From assembly GCA_902766845.1 (NCBI GenBank), contig CACXFD010000088.1, positions 1 through 12,285 of the forward strand: a DNA stretch of 12,285 bases, written 5' to 3'. This document shows positions 1 through 6,465 of this stretch, piece by piece. Source of the stretch: an uncultured Lachnospiraceae bacterium (GTDB lineage Bacteria > Bacillota > Clostridia > Lachnospirales > Lachnospiraceae). The notes beneath the pieces are model-generated. The model saw nothing but the letters and a program-made list of their open reading frames with translations, was not told where the DNA came from and searched no databases. The position numbers and the translations under genes are program-made. Every line of letters starts with the position of its first letter. Positions within the stretch are counted from its first letter, which is position 1.

Positions 1-974
1 GTGCGGAAAGCCGGGTCCCAGCCGAGGACCGTCTGTCCCGCGATCGGAGGCTGCATCAGCAGCTGCTCGAGGTTCTTGCCGAAGACGCGGATCGCGCCGT
101 CCTGCGCGGTCTCGGTCAGGCGCGTCCTCATCTCCCGCTCCATGGACGGCCCGATCAGCCGGTCATAGCTGTCCTCGCAGGCCTCCGCCAGCAGACGGGA
201 CGTCTCGGGATCCGGCTCATGGATCATCTGCGCTTCCAGATACCGCAGGATCTCCTCGCGCGGGGCCTCGACCTTCACGGTCAGGACCTTCTCCGCCTCG
301 CCCCGGTTGAGCGCGAGCACACGGTGGCCAGCCACGCGGCGCAGCGGCTCGCTGTATTCGTAATAATTCTCGTAGACGGTCTTCTCTTCGGGATCCTTGG
401 CTTCCGAAGAGATCTGTCCGCGCTCCCAGGTGGCCGTACGGATGTAACTGCGGAACGATGCGTCGTCCGAGATCAGCTCCGCGAGGATGTCCTTCGCGCC
501 GGCCAGCGCGTCCGCCGCGCTTGCCACGCCCTTCTCTTCGGAGACGAAAGCCGCCGCTTCTTCTTCCATGGGCCGGTCATGGCGCTGCGTGCGGATCATC
601 TCCGCGAGCGGTTCCAGCCCCTTCTCCCGCGCGATCATGGCCCGTGTGCGGCGCTTCTGTTTATACGGCCGGTACAGGTCCTCGACCTCCGCGAGCGTCT
701 GCGCCGCTTCGATCTGTGCGCGCAGCTCCTCTGTTATCTTGCCCTGCTCCTCGATGCTGCGGACCACAGCTTCCTTGCGTTCCTGCAGGCCGCGCAGGTA
801 CGTGAGCCGTTCGCCGAGGTCGCGGAGCTGTTCATCGTTCAGGGAGCCGGTGGCCTCCTTGCGGTACCGGGCGATAAAGGGGATCGTATTCCCTTCATCG
901 ATCAGATCCACGGCCGCCTTGACCTGCGACGCCTTGATGTTCAGTTCTTCCGAGATACGTTTGATGATGTCCAT
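1..974 (-). CDS. tex: Tex family transcription accessory protein, 5' part (cut by window edge)
   Basis: This is the N-terminal part of Tex, a nucleic-acid-binding factor implicated in transcription; it runs off the window and shows 324 codons with no stop. Translation begins MDIIKRISEELNIKASQ and carries the family signatures IPFIARYRKE (about residues 28-37), EVEDLYRPYKQKRRTRA (about 95-111) and, at the edge, VLGWDPAFRT, which matches the first strand of the YqgF/RNase H-like domain (usually G-x-DPG-x-RTG). The HhH and C-terminal S1 domains would lie outside. The ATG at 974 is preceded by AAAGGAAAC at a normal distance. It lies 167 bp downstream of the DUF2752 gene and may be read through from the hom-lysC operon, since no clear own promoter is visible. 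The family assignment is confident from several matched motifs. Confidence 0.93.
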   Translation of the reverse strand, partial: MDIIKRISEELNIKASQVKAAVDLIDEGNTIPFIARYRKEATGSLNDEQLRDLGERLTYLRGLQERKEAVVRSIEEQGKITEELRAQIEAAQTLAEVEDLYRPYKQKRRTRAMIAREKGLEPLAEMIRTQRHDRPMEEEAAAFVSEEKGVASAADALAGAKDILAELISDDASFRSYIRTATWERGQISSEAKDPEEKTVYENYYEYSEPLRRVAGHRVLALNRGEAEKVLTVKVEAPREEILRYLEAQMIHEPDPETSRLLAEACEDSYDRLIGPSMEREMRTRLTETAQDGAIRVFGKNLEQLLMQPPIAGQTVLGWDPAFR

Positions 975-1141
975 GTTGTTTCCTTTGATACTTGATGCCG
1001 TCTGCCGGCAGGCCGTGCCGGCCCGCCTTGGCCTCACAGCCGCCGGCGCGCGGTGCCGGCGTGTCCGCGCGGTCCTGTCGTCCCGTTTTTGGGCCGGCCT
1101 GACGGGTCCTGCTGCCACAGCCCTGCTGCCGGGTCCGCGCT
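975..1141. other. Spacer with GC-rich inverted and direct repeats
   Basis: No gene is visible in this 167-bp spacer between the DUF2752 gene and tex. It contains an inverted repeat at 1004-1022 (GCCGGCA, 5-nt loop, TGCCGGC) and a 9-bp direct repeat CCTGCTGCC at 1108-1116 and 1122-1130. None of the hairpins is followed by a T-tract on the minus strand, so I do not call a terminator. Confidence 0.5.
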
Positions 1142-1564
1142 CTACAGCACGTCCCGTCCGAGCGCGAGCATCAGCGCGTTCTTGATGATCCAGTTGCCGA
1201 AGATCACAGCCAGCGCGGCCCACAGATAGGCGTCATGCCAGCGCATGCCCCGCACGCGCCCACGCGAGAGACGCTGCGCCGTCTGTGAGATCATGAAGGC
1301 CGCAAACAGGGCCGCGCCGGGCAGGACCAGCGGATGCGACCACAGGCTGGCTCCGATCTGCCCGTGCAGGAGGAGCCGCACCGCGCGCGTCCCGCCGCAG
1401 CCCGGACAGTAGAGTCCGGTGGCCTCATAGAACCAGCACGGCACATCCACCGCGCTCCGGAACGCCGGCCAGCAGCTCCATAAGACAGCACAGGCGGCCA
1501 CGATGACCATGGCCGCCTGTCCGAGCCGGTATAAGATGTCTTCTATCGGCCTTGTCTGTTTCAT
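1142..1564 (-). CDS. DUF2752 small integral membrane protein
   Basis: A 140-residue membrane protein of the DUF2752 family, identified by the hallmark CPGCGGTRA at residues 53-61 in the loop after the first hydrophobic segment. Three hydrophobic stretches are visible at about 13-33, 76-98 and 112-136, consistent with three membrane spans. Further cysteines occur at 25, 31 and 43. The family's function is unknown; the CxxCG pair looks like a metal- or disulfide-type motif, but that is inference. The ATG at 1564 lies 9 nt after the lysC stop, so it should be co-transcribed with hom-lysC, although its Shine-Dalgarno (ACGGAAC) is weak and translation may depend on coupling. Nothing in the sequence ties it to aspartate-family amino acid synthesis. 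Confidence 0.85.
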   Translation of the reverse strand: MKQTRPIEDILYRLGQAAMVIVAACAVLWSCWPAFRSAVDVPCWFYEATGLYCPGCGGTRAVRLLLHGQIGASLWSHPLVLPGAALFAAFMISQTAQRLSRGRVRGMRWHDAYLWAALAVIFGNWIIKNALMLALGRDVL

Positions 1565-1573
1565 GTTCCGTAT

Positions 1574-2788
1574 TTATTCCGCGCCGAGATCGAAGGCGTC
1601 ATGCACCGCGCGCATCGCCCGCTTGACGTCCGCTTGGTCGATCAGGACCGTGATGCGGATCTCCGAGGTGGAGATCATCTTGATGTTGATGTTGCTGTTC
1701 GACAGCGCCTCGAACATGCGCGCGGCCACGCCCGGGTTGGACGTCATGCCGGCGCCGATGATGGACACCTTCGCGACGTCCTCTTCGTATTCATAGCGCT
1801 CCGCGGTAAAGCTGGTCAGGTTCTCGCGGATCAGCTCCAGCGCGTCCTGCAGGTCCGTTTTCGCGACCGTGAACGAGATGTCCTTGGTGCCGTCGCGGCC
1901 GACCGACTGCAGGATGATATCGATGTTGATGTTATGCTTCGCGAGCGTATTGAAGATCCGGAAAGCGATACCGGGGGTATCCTTCAGTCCGATCACCGAG
2001 ATCCGTGCGGTATTCTCATCCGCGGCCACGCCGCTGACCAGCATCCGTTCCATGAGCTTTACATCCTCCTTCACAATGGTGCCTTCTTCGTGATTCATGC
2101 TGGAGCGGACGATCAGCTCCACGCCGTATTTCTTGGCCAGTTCGACCGACCGGTTGTGCAGGACCTTCGCGCCGAGCGTCGCGAACTCGAGCATCTCCGA
2201 ATAGGAGACCTCCGGGAGCTTGCGCGCGTTGGGCACGATGCGCGGATCCGCGGTGTACACGCCGTCCACGTCCGTGTAGATCTCGCACTTGTCCGCGTGC
2301 AGCGCCGCGGCGATGGCCACCGCCGTGGTATCCGAGCCGCCGCGGCCCAGCGTGGTCATGTCATCCTTGCGGTTCACGCCCTGGAATCCCGTGATCACGA
2401 CGATCTTGCCGGCGTCCAGTTCATTCCGGATCCGCATCGAATCGATGCGGCGGAGCTTGGCGGTCCCGTAGGCGGAATTCGTATGCATCATGACCTGGTG
2501 GGCGTTCAGCGAGATCGCGTTGACCCCGAGCGCCTGCATGGCCATGGCCATCAGCGCGACCGAGACCTGCTCGCCGGTGACCAGCAGCATATCCAGTTCC
2601 CGCTTGGACGCCGCGGGGTTGATCTCCGCGGCCTGCGCCAGCAGGTGATCCGTGGTCTTGCCCATGGCCGACAGGACCACGACGACGTCATGACCCTTCT
2701 TATAATCCTCGATGCAGCGCTGTGCGACGTTGAAGATCCGTTCCTTGTCCGCCACGGAGCTTCCGCCGAACTTCTTTACGATCAGCAT
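1574..2788 (-). CDS. lysC: Aspartate kinase (monofunctional, two ACT domains)
   Basis: Aspartokinase phosphorylates L-aspartate with ATP, the first step toward lysine, threonine, methionine and diaminopimelate. The 404-residue protein has the kinase signature KFGGSSV at 6-12, the substrate/ATP region TGFQGVN..TTLGRGGSDTTA at 133-156, and YTDVDGVYTADPRIV at 171-185. Two ACT domains follow at about 264-325 and 340-400. This is the length and layout of the Bacillus LysC class, where the regulatory half is also made separately as a beta subunit from an internal start; a matching internal site is present here (see 2051-2071). The ATG at 2788 follows GGAAGGA about 10 nt upstream. It sits 23 nt after hom, so the two form an operon. 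Which end product inhibits it cannot be read from the sequence. Confidence 0.97.
   Translation of the reverse strand: MLIVKKFGGSSVADKERIFNVAQRCIEDYKKGHDVVVVLSAMGKTTDHLLAQAAEINPAASKRELDMLLVTGEQVSVALMAMAMQALGVNAISLNAHQVMMHTNSAYGTAKLRRIDSMRIRNELDAGKIVVITGFQGVNRKDDMTTLGRGGSDTTAVAIAAALHADKCEIYTDVDGVYTADPRIVPNARKLPEVSYSEMLEFATLGAKVLHNRSVELAKKYGVELIVRSSMNHEEGTIVKEDVKLMERMLVSGVAADENTARISVIGLKDTPGIAFRIFNTLAKHNINIDIILQSVGRDGTKDISFTVAKTDLQDALELIRENLTSFTAERYEYEEDVAKVSIIGAGMTSNPGVAARMFEALSNSNINIKMISTSEIRITVLIDQADVKRAMRAVHDAFDLGAE
2051..2071 (-). promoter_or_regulatory. Internal ribosome-binding site and start codon for an aspartokinase beta subunit
   Basis: Inside lysC a full AAGGAGG (2065-2071) precedes an in-frame ATG (2051-2053, Met246) by 11 nt. 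Starting here gives a 159-residue product with only the two ACT domains. Bacillus-type aspartokinases are known to make a beta subunit of this size from an in-frame internal start at nearly the same residue. The motif is seen directly; its use here is inferred by analogy. Confidence 0.7.
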
Positions 2789-2811
2789 GTGCTTTCTGTC
2801 CTTCCGATTCG

Positions 2812-4032
2812 TTATTCTTCTTCGATCCGGTAATGCGAGAGCACGTCTTTGCGGCCCTCCACAAAACGGTGCAGCGCGCGCCCCGGCATCTTCTCCGTGA
2901 CCAGGCCCACCTCTTCGAGACCGGGCAGCGTCACGAACTGCGTGACCGGGAGCACAGCCTCGATCTCCTCGCGGCGCTCCTGCGTCAGATCCCCGGCCAG
3001 CCGCACGAAGAAGCGGCAGGACAGGTCTTCGAAGTCCGCCAGCCGGACCCGGTCATCCTTCCAGTCTCCCCAGACGCTGCGGTGCAGGTGCTTGGCTTCA
3101 TCGATCACGTCCGCCACGACCGCGCTGGCCGTCGGGAGCGAGCCCGCGCCCTTGCCGCACAGCAGGATGTCCCCGACCATGTTCCCGTGGATCACGATCC
3201 CGTTATATACGTCCGTCACGTTATACAGCATGTGGCTGCGCCCGATCATGGCCGGCTCCACGCGCGCGTAGACGTGGTTGTCGATGCGGCGGCTGCGCGC
3301 GATCAGCTTGATCGCCATGCCCAGCTCCTCCGCGTAGCGCATGTCCTCCTGCGTGACCTCGGTGATGCCTTCGCAGCGGATGTCCTCGTATTTCACGGTC
3401 AGGTCGAACGCGAGGGAGGACAGGATCGAGAGCTTGCGTCCCGCATCGTGCCCGAGCACGTCCGCCGACGGATCCCGCTCCGCGTAGCCGAGCGCCTGCG
3501 CGTCCCGCAGGACCTCCTCGTAGGACAGGCCCTCGTTCTTCATGCGGGTCAGGATGTAATTGGTGGTCCCGTTCAAAATGCCGGTCACCGACTCGATGTT
3601 CTCCGCGGTCAGGGCGGAGTTGATCGCGCGGATCACCGGGATGCCGCCGCCCACGCTGGCCTCGAACTGGAAGTTCAGCTCATTGCGGTGCGCGAAATCC
3701 AGCAGTTCCCCGCCGTACGCGGCCACGAGCTCCTTGTTGGAGGTGACCACGCTCTTGCGGTGCTCAAGGCAGCGGCGCACGTATTCATAGGCCGGATGCA
3801 GGCCGCCCATGGTCTCCACGACGATGCGGATCTCCGGATCGTCCAGGATGGTATCGATGTCATGGATGACCTTTTTCTCTTCGGGATCCCCGGGGAACTC
3901 CCGCAGATCCAGGATGTACTTGACTTCGACCGCGGTGCCGGCGCGCTTTTCCACCAGATCCGCGTTCTCGCGCAGGACCTGGCCGACGCCGGACCCGATG
4001 GTCCCGTAGCCCATGATGGCGATCTTGACCAT
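2812..4032 (-). CDS. hom: Homoserine dehydrogenase
   Basis: This enzyme reduces aspartate semialdehyde to homoserine with NAD(P)H, the branch point to threonine and methionine. The 406-residue protein begins with a Rossmann motif GYGTIGSG (8-15), then SNKELVA with Lys100, EASVGGGIP (124-132), GILNGTTNYI (151-160) and the substrate-binding block GYAERDPSADVLGHDAGRK (182-200), which holds the catalytic Asp196 and Lys200. A short, poorly conserved C-terminal part (about 338-405) sits where Gram-positive enzymes carry an ACT domain. The ATG at 4032 is preceded by AGAGGTG at a close spacing. It heads the hom-lysC-DUF2752 unit. No T-box signature is visible upstream, so threonine control, if any, is probably allosteric or works by another leader mechanism. 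Confidence 0.97.
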   Translation of the reverse strand: MVKIAIMGYGTIGSGVGQVLRENADLVEKRAGTAVEVKYILDLREFPGDPEEKKVIHDIDTILDDPEIRIVVETMGGLHPAYEYVRRCLEHRKSVVTSNKELVAAYGGELLDFAHRNELNFQFEASVGGGIPVIRAINSALTAENIESVTGILNGTTNYILTRMKNEGLSYEEVLRDAQALGYAERDPSADVLGHDAGRKLSILSSLAFDLTVKYEDIRCEGITEVTQEDMRYAEELGMAIKLIARSRRIDNHVYARVEPAMIGRSHMLYNVTDVYNGIVIHGNMVGDILLCGKGAGSLPTASAVVADVIDEAKHLHRSVWGDWKDDRVRLADFEDLSCRFFVRLAGDLTQERREEIEAVLPVTQFVTLPGLEEVGLVTEKMPGRALHRFVEGRKDVLSHYRIEEE

Positions 4033-4138
4033 GATGCACCTCTGTTTCCGGCCGCGCCCGGCGATGCGCCGGCGCAGCCCGTCTCTTACGTTCGGTAAGC
4101 GATGCCCGAAGCGGAAAAGTGCACATTCCGCTCCATAC
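4033..4138 (-). promoter_or_regulatory. hom 5' leader with three small hairpins
   Basis: If transcription starts near 4138, hom has a leader of about 106 nt. It can form AGCGGAA/TTCCGCT (4110-4132, 9-nt loop), CTTAC/GTAAG (4085-4099) and CCGGCG/CGCCGG (4058-4072, 3-nt loop). None is followed by a T-tract, and I recognise no riboswitch or T-box consensus. A regulatory role is speculative. Confidence 0.3.
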
Positions 4139-4144
4139 TACGAC

Positions 4145-4173
4145 ATATTACAACATCACGAAAAAAAAGACAA
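4145..4173 (-). promoter_or_regulatory. Candidate sigma-A promoter for hom-lysC
   Basis: TTGTCT (4168-4173) and TAATAT (4145-4150) are separated by 17 nt, each matching the consensus at four of six positions. The -35 hexamer is part of the 3' arm and T-tract of the upstream terminator, so the two signals share sequence. This is the most AT-rich stretch between the two operons. Confidence 0.5.
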
Positions 4174-4192
4174 GAGAAAACCCCTTGTCTTT
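4161..4192 (-). terminator. Intrinsic terminator after the hypB pair
   Basis: On the minus strand AAAGACAAG (4184-4192) pairs perfectly with CTTGTCTTT (4166-4174) around a 9-nt loop, and a run of eight T residues (4161-4168) covers the end of the stem. It begins 19 nt after the hypB stop. It is the only spacer structure between convergent signals in the window with a textbook T-tract downstream of a coding region. Confidence 0.9.
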
Positions 4193-4210
4193 CCATATAA
4201 ACCGCGTATA

Positions 4211-4879
4211 TCAGGCATTCCACGCGGCCACCTGCTCCCGCAGCCAGCCGAGCCACGCCTCCATGCCCTCCCCGGTCCGGGCGGACAGGAAGAAGATCTT
4301 CGCCTGCGGATTGAGCCGGTGCACGCGCTCGGCAAAGGCCGCGTCATCGAACTCGAAGAACCGGCGCGTATCGATCTTGTTCACGATCACGGCCTGGCAC
4401 ACCCGGAACATCAGCGGATACTTGAGCGGCTTGTCGTCCCCTTCCGGGATGGACAGGATCTCCACGTTGACCGACGCGCCGGTATCCTGCTCCGCCGGGC
4501 ACACGAGGTTCCCGACATTCTCGAGGAATACGAGATCCAGATCCGCGACGCCGAATTCCCGAATCGCCTGCTGCGTCATCGACGCGTCCATCGCGCACTC
4601 GCCGCCCGTATGGACCTGGATCGAACGCACGCCGGCCGCCGCCATCTTCTCGGCGTCCACCGACGCGTCGATATCCGCTTCCATGACGCCGATCCGGTAT
4701 TCATCGCGCAGCGCGGCCACCGTCTTCAGGAGCACGCTGGTCTTACCGGCGCCCGGCGAAGCCATCAGGTTCAGCAGGAAGGTCCCGTCCTTCCGGTTCT
4801 GCTCGCGCACCTCCTGCGCGATCCGGTCGTTCTCGTCAAACGCGCCCACGCGCACATCGATCACCTTGACTTCACCCAC
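4211..4879 (-). CDS. hypB: HypB-like nickel GTPase, copy 1 (metal-site His replaced)
   Basis: HypB is the GTPase that, with HypA, delivers nickel to [NiFe]-hydrogenase. This 222-residue copy has the P-loop SPGAGKT (41-47), the switch MEADID (66-71), HTGGEC (90-95), ENVGNLVCPAE (120-130) with Cys127, and the guanine motif NKID (167-170). In the usual G-domain metal site a Cys-His pair is followed by LDA; here it reads Cys95-Ala96-Met-Asp-Ala, so the His ligand is missing. There is no N-terminal CxxCGC motif or His-rich tract. It starts with GTG at 4879 after a strong AAGGAGG, and overlaps the stop of the upstream paralog by 8 nt, implying coupling. No hydrogenase or hypA is in the window, so the client enzyme is unknown; a different nickel enzyme or a HypB1-HypB2 heterodimer is possible. 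Confidence 0.9.
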   Translation of the reverse strand: MGEVKVIDVRVGAFDENDRIAQEVREQNRKDGTFLLNLMASPGAGKTSVLLKTVAALRDEYRIGVMEADIDASVDAEKMAAAGVRSIQVHTGGECAMDASMTQQAIREFGVADLDLVFLENVGNLVCPAEQDTGASVNVEILSIPEGDDKPLKYPLMFRVCQAVIVNKIDTRRFFEFDDAAFAERVHRLNPQAKIFFLSARTGEGMEAWLGWLREQVAAWNA

Positions 4880-5561
4880 GGTGCTGTCCCTCCTTCCAAG
4901 CGATGATCCGGCCTCGCAGCCAGTCCGCGGCCGCGTCGAACCCTTCCCCGGTGCGCCCCGACACCGGGAAGACCGGCGCCGCCGTATTGCGCAGCCGGAC
5001 GTTCGCGATAAAGCGTTCCATATCGAAATCGAACGCCTCCAGTGCGTCGATCTTGTTGACGAGGACCGCGTCCGCTTTCTCGAACATCAGCGGATACTTG
5101 AGCGGCTTGTCGTCTCCCTCGGGCACGGACAGGATCACGAGATTCGCGGCCGCGCCGGTATCGAATTCCGCCGGGCACACGAGATTGCCGACGTTCTCGA
5201 GGATCACGAGGTCCAGGCTGTCCGAGCCGATCTCGCGCAGGCTCTGACGGCTCATGTCCGCGTCCAGATGGCACATGCCGCCGGTGTGCAGCTGCACGGC
5301 CGGCACGCCGGCTGCAGCCACGGTCCGGGCGTCCACGTCCCCGTCGATGTCCGCTTCGAGCACGCCGACCGCAAACTCCGAAGAGAGGCGGCGGATCAGC
5401 CGGAGGATGCAGGTGGTCTTGCCCGATCCCGGCGAGGACATGATATTCAGGTAATAGGTCCCCGTTTCCGCAAGCTCTCCGCGCAGGCGGTCCGCGTCCG
5501 CGTCATTGTCTTCCAGTACCGTTTCCTTCAGTTCCAGGATCTTCCCGGTCCAGTCTTCCAT
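4872..5561 (-). CDS. hypB: HypB-like nickel GTPase, copy 2 (complete metal site)
   Basis: A second HypB paralog, 229 residues from the chosen start, lies directly upstream of copy 1. It has P-loop SPGSGKT (43-49), LEADID (68-73), HTGGMCHLDAD (92-102) with the Cys97-His98 metal ligands, ENVGNLVCPAE (122-132) with Cys129, and NKID (169-172). The intact Cys-His-Cys set matches the G-domain metal site known in E. coli HypB. The N-terminal high-affinity CxxCGC motif is absent. I chose the ATG at 5561 because AGGGAG lies 7 nt upstream; an in-frame ATG at 5618 would add 19 residues of low-complexity, repeat-derived sequence with a poor ribosome site. The stretch around PEGDDKPLKYPLMF is identical in both copies, which supports a duplication, while other segments have diverged well. 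Confidence 0.93.
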   Translation of the reverse strand: MEDWTGKILELKETVLEDNDADADRLRGELAETGTYYLNIMSSPGSGKTTCILRLIRRLSSEFAVGVLEADIDGDVDARTVAAAGVPAVQLHTGGMCHLDADMSRQSLREIGSDSLDLVILENVGNLVCPAEFDTGAAANLVILSVPEGDDKPLKYPLMFEKADAVLVNKIDALEAFDFDMERFIANVRLRNTAAPVFPVSGRTGEGFDAAADWLRGRIIAWKEGQHRG

Positions 5562-5625
5562 GGTCTTCTCCCTGATCTGTCCGCGGTCCGCACGCGGTCC
5601 GCGCTTTTCTGTATTCATGATGGCC

Positions 5626-5725
5626 CCGTTCCGGCGCCCCGCTTCCGTTCTCCGTTTCGGCGCACCGCTTCTGGCGCACCGTGTTGATTCTCTGTCCCGG
5701 CGCGCCGTTCCGGCCGCCCCGGCTC
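5626..5725. repeat. Degenerate repeats in the spacer after the histidine phosphatase gene
   Basis: A GC-rich 20-mer occurs at 5626-5645 and 5652-5671 (18 of 20 positions identical, period 26). A related version with small indels lies at 5705-5725, reaching into the phosphatase stop codon. GGCGCACC also occurs twice, at 5659-5666 and 5673-5680. The rest of the 162-bp spacer (5562-5723) shows no gene and no T-tract terminator. The pattern resembles the 3'-end duplications seen at other genes here, but is more decayed. Confidence 0.6.
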
Positions 5726-6332
5726 AGATCTCGAACCGCAGCATCCGGCAGTGCCGCAGCAGCGGATCCCAGAACTGCTCGAGATCCGTGCGCCGGTTCA
5801 GGTGGAACATGAGCCCGTGCAGGAGCGCGCCGTGCGAAACGATCAGCACGCGGCGCGCGGCGCCGTTTTCTGTCCGGCCGTCCGCAGCCCGGTCCGCCTC
5901 TCTCTTCAGGTCCTCCAGAAAGCGGCCCGCGCGGTCGATGACCTGCTCGAACGTCTCGCCGTCCGGCGGCGCCACGAACTTCGACGGATGATGCGTAAAC
6001 ATGTGCAGGTTCGCGGGCAGGGCCGGATCCCACGGATCGTCGTCAAAATTATAATGGGTGCCTTCGATGGACCCGAACGACATCTCCACGAGCCGGTCGT
6101 CCAGGATCAGCTGCTCCCGTGTCCGGCCCGTGATCAGGCAGGCCGTCTCCACGGCCCGCTGCAGCGGGCTCGCGTACACGCGGTCAAAGGTCAGGCCGGC
6201 CGCCTCGTTCTCACGCCGCAGCGCGCGGGCCTGCTCGCGGCCTTTGTCATCCAGCGGGATGTCGCGCACGCCCTGCAGCTTATGTTCCAGGTTCCACACG
6301 GTCTCGCCGTGGCGGACCAGATACAGTTCCAT
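5724..6332 (-). CDS. Histidine phosphatase superfamily (phosphoglycerate mutase-like) protein
   Basis: A 202-residue protein of the histidine phosphatase fold, whose members transfer or remove phosphate through a phospho-histidine. The N-terminal LVRHGET (5-11) gives the nucleophile His8 with Arg7; SPLQRA (55-60) gives the second phosphate-binding Arg59; Glu83 in VEMSFGSIEG is the likely acid; and VSHGAL (165-170) supplies the second catalytic His167. The length and motif order fit the cobC/GpmB-like broad-specificity branch rather than glycolytic mutase, and the substrate cannot be read from sequence. ATG at 6332 follows AGAGGA. It lies between the aldo/keto reductase and hypB genes and is probably in the same transcript; a role in cobalamin tailoring is possible but unsupported by the neighbours. 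Confidence 0.9.
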   Translation of the reverse strand: MELYLVRHGETVWNLEHKLQGVRDIPLDDKGREQARALRRENEAAGLTFDRVYASPLQRAVETACLITGRTREQLILDDRLVEMSFGSIEGTHYNFDDDPWDPALPANLHMFTHHPSKFVAPPDGETFEQVIDRAGRFLEDLKREADRAADGRTENGAARRVLIVSHGALLHGLMFHLNRRTDLEQFWDPLLRHCRMLRFEI

Positions 6333-6360
6333 CCGATCGTTTCCTCTTCTCTCATTCTCA

Positions 6361-6465
6361 AAGCAGCGCCGCGGCCATCCGCATGCGGCCGTTACGCCCC
6401 GAACCGCTCCGCGGCCATCCGCGTGCGTCCGTCACGCTCCGAACAGCTCCGCGGCCATCCGCATG
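6361..6465. repeat. 40-bp tandem repeat duplicating the 3' end of the aldo/keto reductase gene
   Basis: Two complete 40-bp units lie at 6371-6410 and 6411-6450 (35 of 40 positions identical). A third copy of the first 15 bp (gcggccatccgcatg) lies at 6451-6465 inside the reductase gene, and a weaker trace appears at 6361-6370. The unit at 6411-6450 contains the true stop (TGA, 6432-6434). The next unit keeps the final codons and a stop (RMAAERFGA then TAA) in its own frame, because 40 is not a multiple of three. Confidence 0.9.

Noticed and set aside
4033..4138. A T-box or amino-acid riboswitch in the hom leader.
   Set aside because: The leader is short, and I find neither the T-box core AGGGTGGNACCGCG nor a terminator T-tract.
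5562..5618. The upstream ATG of the second hypB gene, adding 19 residues.
   Set aside because: Poor ribosome site and repeat-derived sequence; the ATG at 5561 has AGGGAG at good spacing and begins family-like sequence.
6361..6465. A CRISPR-like array.
   Set aside because: The units are contiguous 40-bp tandem copies with no unique spacers, and they match the end of the adjacent gene.
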